From: JAHEEL01 sp963715255
GTDB taxonomy: Bacteria; Actinomycetota; Acidimicrobiia; Spongiisociales; UBA5794
Direction: 5' to 3'
DNA length: 64,000 nucleotides
Assembly (NCBI GenBank): GCA_963715255.1
Contig: CAVQRN010000006.1
Location: 62,001-126,000 of the forward strand
Below the pieces are notes generated by a model. It had not been told where the DNA came from. It ran no database searches and saw only the letters and a program-made list of their open reading frames with translations. The stretch's first letter is position 1. Each line of letters starts with the position of its first letter. Made by a program: the position numbers and the translations under genes. Positions 43,522 to 53,000 of this stretch are shown here, one piece after another.

Positions 43522-44115
43522 GTGCGACGCATCGCCTATCTACTCATCTGGCTCGCGGTGACCCTGACCGCCGTCTTCATCGCGTCCGCTGCAGTGAGCA
43601 GCGTGCGGGATCAGGTCACCGACACGCCGACAGCCATGTTCCCCCCGACGACGATCGCGCCCGACCGTCCGGAGCAGCAGACTCCCGATCCCACCCAACC
43701 CGAATCGCCCACGCGCATCGACGGATCGAACGGTCCCACGACCACCGCTCCGACGCCGACCACAAGCGCCCCGCTCCAGCCCACAACGACGGTCCCATCC
43801 ACGACCGTCCCGTCCGCTCCCACGCCCTCCCCCTTGCCAACGACGACGACAACCTCGACCGTTCCTTCCACGACGGAGATCCGGTCCTACGAACTCGTTG
43901 GCGGCTTGGTCTCGGTTGAGATCGGTGACGGAACCGTCCGTCTTGCCGGGGCGTCTCCGCGACCCGGGTTCACGATGGAAGTGGAGAGTTCGGGTCCCGA
44001 GAAGGTCGAGATCGAGTTCCACAACGACGAGCACAGATCGAAGTTCTCCGGCAAGTTCGAAGATCGGAAGTATGAGCCGTCAATCAGTGAGAGCGGCGAA
44101 GAGGAAGACGACTAG
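43522..44115 (+). CDS. Membrane-anchored protein with Thr/Pro-rich stalk
   Basis: 197 residues. An N-terminal helix (IAYLLIWLAVTLTAVFIASA) anchors or exports it. A ~80-residue Thr/Pro-rich stalk (PTTTAPTPTTSAPLQPTTTV) leads to a small beta-rich domain (YELVGGLVSVEIGDGTVRLA) and a charged tail. It is divergent from the response regulator and may be its target. Its stop codon lies in a CTAG at the end of the IS481 remnant, so its C-terminus could have been altered by the insertion. Confidence 0.72.
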   Translation: MRRIAYLLIWLAVTLTAVFIASAAVSSVRDQVTDTPTAMFPPTTIAPDRPEQQTPDPTQPESPTRIDGSNGPTTTAPTPTTSAPLQPTTTVPSTTVPSAPTPSPLPTTTTTSTVPSTTEIRSYELVGGLVSVEIGDGTVRLAGASPRPGFTMEVESSGPEKVEIEFHNDEHRSKFSGKFEDRKYEPSISESGEEEDD

Positions 44116-45195
44116 ATGTACTCGGCGATCAGGTTGGTGTCACTCGGGGTGATGGGTCGGTCTTGACGTCCGGGGCAGGAGTGACTGGTCGTTGGTGGTT
44201 GTAGTACTCGAGCCGTGATGGCAGGGCGTCGGTGCGTTCGTTGTTGCTGACGAAGATCTGTTTGTAGGCCCATTCGGTTTGGAGGGTGCGGTTGAATCGT
44301 TCGACCTTGCCGTTCTGCCAGGGACAGTGGGGGCGGATGGTGATGTGATGGGCCTCGATCGTGTTGAGCGCGCGTCGGCGAATGCTTGGCTTTTCGTGTA
44401 GGACCAGTGGTTGTCGGTCATCACCGCCTCGATGCCGGGCGACGCCGCACGATGCGAAGAACTCGGCGGCACGGCATCAGGAACCCGGCCGCGGTTGCGC
44501 CTTGTTCGTCGTTGTGGAGTCTCTGAGTAGGCGAGCCGGGTGTGATCATCGACCGCTGAGTGGATGTAGTCGTAGCCGATGCGGGCGCTTCGTTGTTGGC
44601 AGAGGTCTTGCCGATCTGGGCGTCCCCACGCCTTCCAACCCCCACCGTTAGGGATCCTGCCGATCTTCTTGACATGGCAACATGGATCAGCGTCCGCCAG
44701 GTGTAGACATCGTCGGCGTACGTATCGCACAGCTGTCTGTTTCGAGGTGCGGATCACGTCACCCGTGAGCGGGTCACACTCGGATAGATACGGTATCTGA
44801 TCCCGACGGGCGCAGGATCAACGGCGGATCTTGTCCCGGTGCCGGCACACCGACCTGCATCCGCAAGCGCGGATCCAGGCCCCACCCGCGACCCAGGCGG
44901 AGAGCCAACGAACCGACGTTGCTCGACGCGCAGCGCCGAGCGACGCGTCGAGATGCGCGGTGCGAGGCCGCGACGATCTCGATCCGACCGAACAGCCGGC
45001 GTAGCCCTCCGGCGTTCTCGCTCCAACGAAGCGGGTGACCCAGCGCCGTCGAGACCGACACGACGGTCGAAACCGCCATGACGCCGGCAGCGACTGAGCG
45101 AACTCGGCTCTCGGAAACGCTCGACCTGCGGAGCGCCCTGCGAACCAGCGAACGACGCCCGGTGAACCGATGAGACGGGGCATCATCGGTGACCC
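44112..45195 (-). mobile_element. Decayed IS481-family transposase gene
   Basis: Across several frames the minus strand encodes an IS481 transposase. The N-terminal HTH part is badly scrambled (TRFVGARTPEGYAG). Then come CDPLTGDVIRTSKQTAVRYV, KKIGRIPNGGGW, RIGYDYIHSAVDDHTRLAYS (first catalytic Asp region), RIEAVMTDNHWSYTKSQAF (second Asp) and HCPWQNGKVERFNRTLQTEW (catalytic Glu). The C-terminus ends TNLIAEYI at a TAG inside CTAG (44112-44115). IS481 is known to insert at NCTAGN. At least five frameshifts make it inactive as read; inverted terminal repeats were not identified. Confidence 0.75.
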
Positions 45196-45567
45196 ATGAA
45201 AGACCTCCAGTGGGTGTTGACGGCAACTCAGGCCGGCTCCACCGGAGGTCTTGCACCGAGCAGCAAGGACGGTCAGCTGCGAACTCGTCCTGGCCGGGTA
45301 GCCGCAACTACGACGTAGCTCGGCAGAAGCCGACGTCCAGCCGAGGATGCCAGACGACGCGGCGGATTCGGTCCCTCGGCGATGCGATCACGCCGGTGAG
45401 ACCGAGTTCGAGTCGACACAACGCGTCGCTGGCCAAACGTTCGCAGCTTGCTCACCCTCGAGCACGTCTGATCGTTCGTGGCCGGTACGACGCGCAGCAT
45501 GAGCACATTGGCAACATGGGTTGAGGAGCGGAATGGGCGAAGCGGCCGAGTCTGAACCGATACTCGG
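45196..45567. other. Intergenic region without recognisable genes
   Basis: About 370 bp after the IS481 remnant. Frames are open only by base composition and show no family similarity. GGAGGTCTTGCAC near 45249 and GACCTCCAGTGG near 45205 could be remains of IS ends. A two-unit octamer array (CTCGGCTA) lies at about 45566-45585, overlapping the 3' end of the ABC exporter gene. Confidence 0.5.
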
Positions 45568-47322
45568 CTACTCGGCTACTGACCCTGCCCAGTCTCTGTG
45601 GAGATCTGCGTAGACGCCACCCGCGAGCACCAGTTCCCGGTGTGGGCCGCGCTCGACGAGGCGGCCGGCGTCGAAGACGAGAACGGTGTCGGATGCTTCC
45701 GCCGTCGAGAGCCGATGGGCGACCGTGACCGACGTGCGGCCGGCGGTCAGACGATCGATGGCCCGCCGGATCTGAACCTCGAGCGCTGGATCGACCGCGG
45801 ACGTCGCCTCGTCGAGTACGAGAAGATCAGGATTGGCGATCCAGGCTCGGACGATGGCGACGAGCTGCCGCTCCCCTGCCGACAGATTGCTGCCTCGCTC
45901 TCCCACCCTGGTGCCGATGCCGTCGGTGAGGGAATCAACCCACTCGAGAAGACCGAGGTCGGCGATCGCCGCTCGGACTCCTTCATCGGTGGCACCCGGC
46001 TTTCCATACCGGACGTTGTCGGCGATCGTGCCGTCGAACAGGAATCCTTCTTGAGGTACATACGCCACTCGAGAACGCAGGGAATCGAACCGGACTTGTT
46101 CGATCGGCACACCCGCGATGATGATCGCCCCATCGGCCGGGTCCAGCAGGCGGGTTGCCAGCTTCGCGAACGTCGTCTTCCCCGACCCGGTCTCCCCCAC
46201 GACGGCAACCCGTGCTCCAGCGGAGATCGAGACGGTGACGTCTCTCAACACGTCATCACCCGTCGGATACCGAAAACGGACACCCTCGAACTGCAGATCG
46301 AGAGGGCAATCGGGCAACGAGACGCCGTCAATCGGATCAGCGACATCGATCGGTGAATCAAGGAGCTTCAGCACCTTGCGCAGACCCGCACCGGCCGACT
46401 GCGCCTGGTTGATCGTCTCCACAAGCATCTGCACGGGTTCGACGAGAAGCGTGACCAGGAAAAGGAACGCGACGAGAGTCCCTGCGCTGAGTCCCCACGA
46501 CACCCCAAAGGTGACACCGACGGCGATGACCGACGCCGTGATGACGCCCGCGAAAAGCTCAGCTGACGAGAACAACACCGCGGCGAGGGCGCCCGCCCCG
46601 TACTCAGCCCGGTACTGACGGTCGAGGGCCGTGCTGACCTTTCCCATGACCGCCGATTCCATGCCGAATGCTCGGACCGTCGGCAGACCCGCTGTGGCCT
46701 CGCCAACGACGGAGAGCGAGTCCGCCACCCGCTCTCGAACCCTGTCGTGAGCGCGGCGCAGGATCCCCTGGAACCAGAGAAGCATCACCGAGTAGATGAT
46801 GACGCCGACCGTGATCATCAAAGCGAGGCGCCACTCGTACACGAGCATCACAATCACGGCGAGCAGGATCTGCGCGGCTCCCAGGATCATCCCTACGCCG
46901 CCCCACTCCATGAACTGCTGCATCGTCTCGATGTCGGACGTGACGCGGCTGACGAGTGCCCCGCGACGCTCGGCCTGGACGTGAAGCATCGAGAGTTTGT
47001 GGAGGTATTCGAACGTGGTGACCCGGAGGTCGGTGAGTCCGGTGATCGACGAGCGGGCGAGGCGAGCAAGCGACGCGCGTCGCGCCCACATGGCGAACGC
47101 CACTGCGGCCAGGGCTATGAGGCCTGATGTGATCACCGAGGACGTGTCCGCCTGGTCGGTTCCGAGAAGCACGCTGTCGATGATGCGCTGCACCGTGATC
47201 GGCACCACAAGCTGCAACCCCGTTCCGAACACGGCGAGAGCGAGCGTCACTCCGAGCCCCTTGGACAGCGCAGGAGCGATCCGGAATGCGCGCCGGAGGA
47301 CGTGGCCGGTCGATTCGCTCAC
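45568..47322 (-). CDS. ABC exporter half-transporter (heterodimer subunit B)
   Basis: 584 residues: six membrane helices then an ATPase domain with Walker A GETGSGKTTF, Q-loop AYVPQEGFLF, signature LSAGERQLVAIVRA, Walker B LLVLDEATSAVD and H-loop VAHRLST. The signature is the LSAGE variant and the catalytic Glu is present. It overlaps the upstream half-transporter by 4 nt, so the two form a heterodimeric exporter like BmrCD or TM287/288, moving lipids, peptides or drugs. Confidence 0.9.
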   Translation of the reverse strand: MSESTGHVLRRAFRIAPALSKGLGVTLALAVFGTGLQLVVPITVQRIIDSVLLGTDQADTSSVITSGLIALAAVAFAMWARRASLARLARSSITGLTDLRVTTFEYLHKLSMLHVQAERRGALVSRVTSDIETMQQFMEWGGVGMILGAAQILLAVIVMLVYEWRLALMITVGVIIYSVMLLWFQGILRRAHDRVRERVADSLSVVGEATAGLPTVRAFGMESAVMGKVSTALDRQYRAEYGAGALAAVLFSSAELFAGVITASVIAVGVTFGVSWGLSAGTLVAFLFLVTLLVEPVQMLVETINQAQSAGAGLRKVLKLLDSPIDVADPIDGVSLPDCPLDLQFEGVRFRYPTGDDVLRDVTVSISAGARVAVVGETGSGKTTFAKLATRLLDPADGAIIIAGVPIEQVRFDSLRSRVAYVPQEGFLFDGTIADNVRYGKPGATDEGVRAAIADLGLLEWVDSLTDGIGTRVGERGSNLSAGERQLVAIVRAWIANPDLLVLDEATSAVDPALEVQIRRAIDRLTAGRTSVTVAHRLSTAEASDTVLVFDAGRLVERGPHRELVLAGGVYADLHRDWAGSVAE

Positions 47323-49139
47323 GACTCCACCTCCTCTTCGTCGCGCCGCGCGGCATCTTCTTCGTAGGCGCGAAGGAGGCGCTCGTATCCGGGCTGGGTG
47401 GCGAGGAGGTCCTCGTGACTGCCGTGAGCGACAACCCGTCCTTCGTCCATGAAGACGACCTCGTCGGTCAACATGATCGACGATCGGCGGTAGGCAACGA
47501 TGACAACCGTCGATGGCAGCTCTGCCCCCTGCAGCCCCCGGAGAATCTCGGTCTCGACCGATGGGTCGACCGCAGACGTTGCGTCATCGAGCACCAGCAC
47601 CCGTGGCCTGCGCAGGAGCGCTCGGGCAAGGGCGACGCGCTGTCGCTGCCCGCCGCTGAGTGCCGTGCCGCGCTCTCCGATCTGTGTGTCATAGCCCGCC
47701 GGGAGCTCGGTGATGAACCGCTCGACGCCGGCGAGCCGCATGGCTCGATGGACGTCCTCTTCTGGGACGTCGGAACCGAGCGTCACGTTGCCCCACACCG
47801 TGTCGTCGAAGAGGAAGGACTCCTGGGCAACATACGCCACTTCGAGGGCGAGTTCGGAGCGGGCGAATTCCCGGAGATCAGCCCCATCGATGTGGATCGC
47901 CCCGTCGGTCGGATCCCAGAGACGGGCGAGGAGCATCGTGAGCGTTGACTTGCCCGACGCTGTTGGTCCGACGACCGCCACGGTGCGGCCGGCCGGAATC
48001 TCGAACTGCACATCGCTCAGGACCGGCTCCCCATCGGTGTACGAGAACTGCACAGCTCGCGACTCGAGGCCGGCACCGTCTGCCACAGGGCGCGCATCGA
48101 GCGACCCATGATCAATGGTCTCGTCGGCATCGAGGATCTCCTGAACGCGGGTCCACGCCGCCTGACTGTGTGCCATCTCGAAGATGACAAAGCCGATGAG
48201 CTGAAGCGGGAACGCCATAAGCGTGATCAGGTACGCGACCGTTACGAGCTCACCTGCCGTCATCGAGCCTTCGCCCACCAGGATTGCCCCCGCGACGAGG
48301 ATCACAATGTTGATCGCGGCCGGGAGTGACTCAACGATCGCTCGGAAGTTCGCAAATCGAACACCGATGTCGACGAGCCGGGTCTGAAGAATTTCGGCTG
48401 CGCGTCGGAACCGTTCAGTCTCTTCAGCCTCTCTCCCGAGCGCCTTGACGGTGAGCGCACCGTCGATGCTCTCGTGGGCGATCTCGCTGACTGCGCCACG
48501 CTCGTACTGAGCCTCTTCGAAATCGACGAACAGCGAGAAGGCCCCCCTGACGTCGATCGCCACAAGGACCGAGAGGCCGACAAGCGCGATGATGCCGAGG
48601 ATCCAATGCGTCGCGACAACGAGGACGATGGTCCCGATCAGCAGCAACGATGCGCCCGTCGCATACGGCAGCGGTGCGAGCACGAAGGTTCCGGTCTGGG
48701 TGTCGACTTCGCTGACCGACAGCAGGTCACCGGTCGAACGGCGATCGTGCCACGCCAGCTGAAGCCGGAGTTGGTGCTCGATGAGCTTCTCGCGGGCATC
48801 TGCACGGGTCCGGAACTGGAGTGCGCTCGCAGCGGTCCGCCGGAGTGTGATCCCGAACGCCTTCCAGAGTGCAACTGCCATGACAGCGAGGACCGCGAGG
48901 CCGACCTTGTTCCCGATCTCCTCGCCGCCGTCGAGAACGGGGATGATCACGAGGTCCGTGACCCGACCAACCACGACGGCAGAGGCCAGGATCGCGGATA
49001 CGAACAATCCGGCGCCGAGAACGGCGAGCGTGAACGACCACGGATGCCACCGAACGAACTGCCGAATCAGCCGCATTCCACCGCCAAACACCTCCCCGAT
49101 GCGGGGCGGCGACGCATCGTGTCGGGTGGTAGCGCGCAT
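47319..49139 (-). CDS. ABC exporter half-transporter (heterodimer subunit A, degenerate Walker B)
   Basis: About 606 residues: six helices then an ATPase domain with Walker A GPTASGKSTL, Q-loop AYVAQESFLFDD, signature LSGGQRQRVALARAL, and Walker B VLVLDDATSAVD, where Asp replaces the catalytic Glu. The H-loop region reads VAYRRSS instead of AHR. Both changes define a degenerate site, as in heterodimeric exporters with one active ATP site. The ATG at 49139 was chosen because TACCAT lies 7 nt upstream, predicting a leaderless mRNA. Confidence 0.88.
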   Translation of the reverse strand: MRATTRHDASPPRIGEVFGGGMRLIRQFVRWHPWSFTLAVLGAGLFVSAILASAVVVGRVTDLVIIPVLDGGEEIGNKVGLAVLAVMAVALWKAFGITLRRTAASALQFRTRADAREKLIEHQLRLQLAWHDRRSTGDLLSVSEVDTQTGTFVLAPLPYATGASLLLIGTIVLVVATHWILGIIALVGLSVLVAIDVRGAFSLFVDFEEAQYERGAVSEIAHESIDGALTVKALGREAEETERFRRAAEILQTRLVDIGVRFANFRAIVESLPAAINIVILVAGAILVGEGSMTAGELVTVAYLITLMAFPLQLIGFVIFEMAHSQAAWTRVQEILDADETIDHGSLDARPVADGAGLESRAVQFSYTDGEPVLSDVQFEIPAGRTVAVVGPTASGKSTLTMLLARLWDPTDGAIHIDGADLREFARSELALEVAYVAQESFLFDDTVWGNVTLGSDVPEEDVHRAMRLAGVERFITELPAGYDTQIGERGTALSGGQRQRVALARALLRRPRVLVLDDATSAVDPSVETEILRGLQGAELPSTVVIVAYRRSSIMLTDEVVFMDEGRVVAHGSHEDLLATQPGYERLLRAYEEDAARRDEEEVES

Positions 49140-49146
49140 GGGAGGA

Positions 49147-49152
49147 ATGGTA
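49147..49152 (-). promoter_or_regulatory. -10 box of a leaderless ABC exporter mRNA
   Basis: Minus strand TACCAT, 7-nt spacer, ATG at 49139; no Shine-Dalgarno sequence. Confidence 0.45.
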
Positions 49153-49255
49153 GGAGAGGAAGTAGCGGTGCAACTCTTCGCCGGCAACCGTCAACCGATT
49201 AAGGACTGCGGATGGGGAATCAGTCGCATATCATGAGCGGGACGCAGGAGGCGGT

Positions 49256-50785
49256 GTGAAGAGCGAAGAATTTCAGGTTCGGGCGCGAGCGGTGGTCAAC
49301 GATCCTCATTTGACGTTCCATCAGCGCCGGCACTACCTCGCGGGACTCGCCGAGGAAGCCCTCGACTATCCGGAACTCTCAGAAGAAGCCGCCGAGGCAC
49401 TCAACAAGCGGATCATCTGCGACATGTACGAGGGACACGCCCCCTACCGGGCGCGTTACCTCCTCCCCGACTATGCCAAGGCGCTTCACAACGGTTCGGC
49501 ATTCCTCGAACTCGAACCGCCGGACACGCTCGACGACGCCCTCAATTTCCTCCTGATCATGTACACGCAGGTGCCGTCGATCACCGGCTACCCGGTCTAC
49601 CTCGGAGACCTCGACAAGATTCTCGTTCCGTACGTCGACGGGATCTCCGACGACCACCTCTACCGATCTCTGAAGCGCTTCTGGATCGCGATCGACCGAA
49701 TCCTCCCCGATGCGTTCGCCCACATGGATCTCGGCCCTCGTGACGGCCGGATCATCAGGACGATCTTCCGGATCGAACGTGAGGTGCTCCAGGTCGTTCC
49801 GAACCTGACCTTCAAAGTCGACCCAGAAGTCACACCGGACGATCTCATCCGAGACGCTGTCGAGACCGTCTTCGAGACGGCCAAACCCCACTTCGTGAAT
49901 CACCCGCTCATGATCAGGGACTTCGGGGACGAGGAATACGCAGCGGTCAGTTGCTACAACTCGTTGCGCATCGGCGGCGGTTCGCACACCCTCAACCGCA
50001 TCAACCTGAAGGAAGTCGCACTCGTCCACGATGGGGACACCGAGGCGTTCTTCTCGGAGACGCTCCCTCGCTACGTCGAACTGAACGCGCAACTGATCGA
50101 GGCTCGAATCCGGTACCTCGTCGAAGAGGCCCGATTCTATGACCACGACTTCCTCGCGAAGGAGGGACTGATCTCCCTCGATCGATTCTCGGCGATGTAC
50201 GGAGTCTTCGGACTCGCAGAGTGCGTCGACATCCTGATGGCGAACGCAGGCAGAGAGGGCCGCTACGGGCGCGACGACGAAGCGAACGCACTTTCCTACC
50301 GCGTCGTTCGCGCCATCGCCGATCAAGTAGCAGAACGTCCGATGCCGTACTGCGAGGGCAACGACGGCCGCTGCATGCTGCACTCCCAGTCGGGGATCGA
50401 CGTCGACCTGGAGGTGACGGCGGGAACCCGCATCCCGATCGGCACCGAGCCGTCCATGTATGAGCACATCGCCTGCGTTGCCCCGCTCCACGACGCCTTC
50501 ATGGCGGGTGTCAGCGACATCTTCCACGTCGAAGACACTGCACGGCGAAACCCCCAGGCCGTCGTCGACATCATCCGCGGCGCTTTCGAGGAAGGCATGC
50601 GAGATTTCACCTTCAACCTAGACACCAACGGCTTCATCCGGATCACCGGCTACCTCGTTCGGAAGTCCGACATCGAGGCTTTCTCCGATGAGGGTGGAAG
50701 GCATTCGTCAACGGTGTTCGCCGCCGGCTCGGTCGAGAATTCGCACGTTCTGAACCGCGCGAACGAAACGCGTCCTGGTCCGTGA
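49256..50785 (+). CDS. yjjI: YjjI-family glycyl radical enzyme
   Basis: A 509-residue protein close to the length of E. coli YjjI. The active-site Cys block AAVSCYNSLRIGGGSHTLNR (Cys near residue 233) and the C-terminal glycyl-radical segment NGFIRITGYLVRKSDIE (Gly near 464) are in the expected places. Glycyl radical enzymes use an oxygen-sensitive radical; the reaction of YjjI is not established. It is coupled by a GTGA overlap to its activase, a textbook arrangement. Its presence implies at least microaerobic or anaerobic phases. Confidence 0.87.
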   Translation: MKSEEFQVRARAVVNDPHLTFHQRRHYLAGLAEEALDYPELSEEAAEALNKRIICDMYEGHAPYRARYLLPDYAKALHNGSAFLELEPPDTLDDALNFLLIMYTQVPSITGYPVYLGDLDKILVPYVDGISDDHLYRSLKRFWIAIDRILPDAFAHMDLGPRDGRIIRTIFRIEREVLQVVPNLTFKVDPEVTPDDLIRDAVETVFETAKPHFVNHPLMIRDFGDEEYAAVSCYNSLRIGGGSHTLNRINLKEVALVHDGDTEAFFSETLPRYVELNAQLIEARIRYLVEEARFYDHDFLAKEGLISLDRFSAMYGVFGLAECVDILMANAGREGRYGRDDEANALSYRVVRAIADQVAERPMPYCEGNDGRCMLHSQSGIDVDLEVTAGTRIPIGTEPSMYEHIACVAPLHDAFMAGVSDIFHVEDTARRNPQAVVDIIRGAFEEGMRDFTFNLDTNGFIRITGYLVRKSDIEAFSDEGGRHSSTVFAAGSVENSHVLNRANETRPGP

Positions 50786-51639
50786 ACACCACACACGGCC
50801 GCCTCAATAAGGTCCTCCGCTTCTCGACGGTCGACGGACCCGGCAATCGGTTCGTCGTCTTCGTGCAGGGCTGCAACTTCAACTGCGTCAACTGCCACAA
50901 CCCCTACACGATCGCCGACTGCAACCACTGCGGACTCTGCGTCGATCCCTGCCCGGAGCACGCTCTCTTTCTTCAGCCCGGCCCGACGGTCGTCGTCGAT
51001 CGGGTCGCATGCACGAACTGCGATGTGTGCATCGAGGTTTGCCCGTTCGATGCAACTCCGCTGGCCTACGACGTTTCAGTCGACGAGATCATCAGCCAGA
51101 TTCGCGAGACCGCCAAGTACATCTCCGGCATCACCGTCTCCGGAGGCGAGGCAACGCTGCAGCCCGACTTCCTCTTCGACCTGTTCTCCGCGGTGAAGGG
51201 AGATCCTGATCTCGCCCACCTCACTACGCTCGTCGACACCAACGGATCGGCGCCGACCGCGCTCTGGGATCGACTCGCACCCGTGATGGACGGCGCCATG
51301 GTCGACCTGAAGGCGCTCGACGAGACGACCCACATCCAACTGACGGGCGCCCCGAACGGACCGGTTCTCGAATCGATTCGGCACCTCGCATCGATCGATC
51401 GCCTCTCCGAGGTCAGGCTGCTGATCGTGCCCGGATACAACGACGATGATGCTTCCATCAACGACACCGTGTCATGGCTGCGTTCAATCGATCCCGACAT
51501 GCGGATCGTCGTCATCGGGTTCCGGAACCACGGGGTCAGGCCAGGGCTGGAGTATCTGGTAGAAGCGGGCCGCGAGGCCACGGAGCACATCGGAGACTTG
51601 GTACGCGCAGCAGGATTCCAGAACGTCGCAGTGGTTTGA
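50782..51639 (+). CDS. yjjW: YjjW-family glycyl radical enzyme activase
   Basis: A 285-residue radical SAM enzyme that installs the glycyl radical on its partner. The SAM cluster motif is CNFNCVNC (CxxxCxxC variant of activases). A ferredoxin-like insert follows with two CxxCxxCxxxC sets (CNHCGLCVDPC; CTNCDVCIEVC) for two extra 4Fe-4S clusters, then SGGEATLQP and the SAM-binding barrel. The GTG at 50782 overlaps the yjjI stop. Confidence 0.88.
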   Translation: MNTTHGRLNKVLRFSTVDGPGNRFVVFVQGCNFNCVNCHNPYTIADCNHCGLCVDPCPEHALFLQPGPTVVVDRVACTNCDVCIEVCPFDATPLAYDVSVDEIISQIRETAKYISGITVSGGEATLQPDFLFDLFSAVKGDPDLAHLTTLVDTNGSAPTALWDRLAPVMDGAMVDLKALDETTHIQLTGAPNGPVLESIRHLASIDRLSEVRLLIVPGYNDDDASINDTVSWLRSIDPDMRIVVIGFRNHGVRPGLEYLVEAGREATEHIGDLVRAAGFQNVAVV

Positions 51640-51731
51640 CACCGGGCAAGACACGGGACGACGAACATGAGCTACCAGCTGCCCGCCACCAGCAGGAGGG
51701 GGATCTGTGCCGCGTACTCGCCACGCACAAC

Positions 51732-51746
51732 GCCGCCGCAGGCGGC
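51732..51746 (-). terminator. Small hairpin after the L,D-transpeptidase gene
   Basis: GCCGCC and GGCGGC with a 3-nt loop directly follow the transpeptidase stop, in the gap between two convergent genes. The stem is short, so termination is only possible. Confidence 0.35.
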
Positions 51747-52880
51747 CTACGGGATCATGATCACTCGGGTGCCGACATCGGTCCATCCGAACGTCCACTC
51801 GGCGTCGTCGAAGTCCTGGCGAACACACCCTCCCGACCGCAGCGTCCCAAGCTGCTCCTTCGTCTGGAACGGAGACTTGTCCTCATGGATCGGGATCGAG
51901 TGGAACCCATACGGCCACTCCTCCCTGGCGAATCGGACCATGTACTCCATCGTGACGTTGTCGTGTGGAGCCCATGCGTATCGTGACTTCGAGTAGACGT
52001 TGTAGCGGCCGGGAGTGGGGACCCCTCTGCGACCGGACACCTGGTGGGTCTTCGCCAGTTCGCCGGTTGCCTCGACGAACCAGACCCGGGCTTCCCTGTT
52101 CGCGTAGATCACACGTCGACCGGAGCCCACGGCGGGGTACGGAAGTGTTGGTTTCTCGGGCGAGGCGGTCCCGGTCATTGCTACGAACTCGGGCGAGTCG
52201 GTGAACGCAATGACGAGGCTCCCACGAGTCAGTTCGCCGGTGAGAAGCTCCTCGACGAAAGACTCGATGCCACTTGTTCCGGGATCACGGCCCAGCACGG
52301 AGTGATACAAGATGGCCACGAGGGCCTCGTCGGTCGGGTCCCCGAAGCGATCCACGAACTCACTACTTGTGGTGAACGCCTCGGCGATCGAGACCAACGG
52401 GAGGCCGTTCCAGTACCGGCGGGCCCAGTACTCGACCTCGAGGGCATCGGGCTCTCGTCCAAGCAACCCGCAGTAGAGCCGCACAATCGAGTCCGAGACG
52501 GCATGGTCGTAGCGCTCCGGCCCAAACCCGGCGAGAGCTCCGGCGGATGTGTTCACAGTCGTCACGGCCGTTGCGAGATTCGTTCCCCGAGTTCCGGACG
52601 AAGCCCAGAGCCCTGTTTCGTCGGGGTACCGAACGGCAGCCATGGGGTTGGTCTCAGCATCCGGGTCGCCGACAACGATGGCTGGATCCGCGGCCGGCAT
52701 GGAACCGGGAATGAGTACGCCATGAACCACCTCGGAATAGGTCGGAAACAACCGACACGCGCCGATAGCGCCGGCCGCCGCTGCATCCGCTGTTGAGGCG
52801 TCGGAGAACAACGCAGAACCGAGCATCGCCATCGCGGCGAGACCGAGGATCGGGAAGCGAACCACAGATCGAGCACCCAT
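51747..52880 (-). CDS. Exported L,D-transpeptidase with two DUF4214 domains
   Basis: About 377 residues. A signal segment (ILGLAAMAMLGSALFSDAST) is followed by two DUF4214-type repeats (LYCGLLGREPDALEVEYWAR; ILYHSVLGRDPGTSGIESFV) known from extracellular matrix proteins. The C-terminal YkuD fold has the catalytic set GFHSIPIHED (His) and LRSGGCVRQD (Cys, Arg) of L,D-transpeptidases, which make 3-3 crosslinks in peptidoglycan. The ATG at 52880 was chosen; a GTG 12 nt upstream overlaps a possible -10 box. The combination places crosslinking activity on a surface-binding scaffold. Confidence 0.82.
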   Translation of the reverse strand: MGARSVVRFPILGLAAMAMLGSALFSDASTADAAAAGAIGACRLFPTYSEVVHGVLIPGSMPAADPAIVVGDPDAETNPMAAVRYPDETGLWASSGTRGTNLATAVTTVNTSAGALAGFGPERYDHAVSDSIVRLYCGLLGREPDALEVEYWARRYWNGLPLVSIAEAFTTSSEFVDRFGDPTDEALVAILYHSVLGRDPGTSGIESFVEELLTGELTRGSLVIAFTDSPEFVAMTGTASPEKPTLPYPAVGSGRRVIYANREARVWFVEATGELAKTHQVSGRRGVPTPGRYNVYSKSRYAWAPHDNVTMEYMVRFAREEWPYGFHSIPIHEDKSPFQTKEQLGTLRSGGCVRQDFDDAEWTFGWTDVGTRVIMIP

Positions 52881-53000
52881 AGATTCACGCACGGTACTGC
52901 CGGATCAAGAGAAGTCCACGGAACCTCTGGCCCATGGCACGGCCGGCTCGTAGGGTTGTGAGTGAGATTGCTGCGAGGTCACAGGAAGAAGGAGTCACCG

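Noticed and set aside
45196..45567. Possible second transposon
   Set aside because: No transposase motif or terminal inverted repeats could be found; only vague similarity of short repeats.
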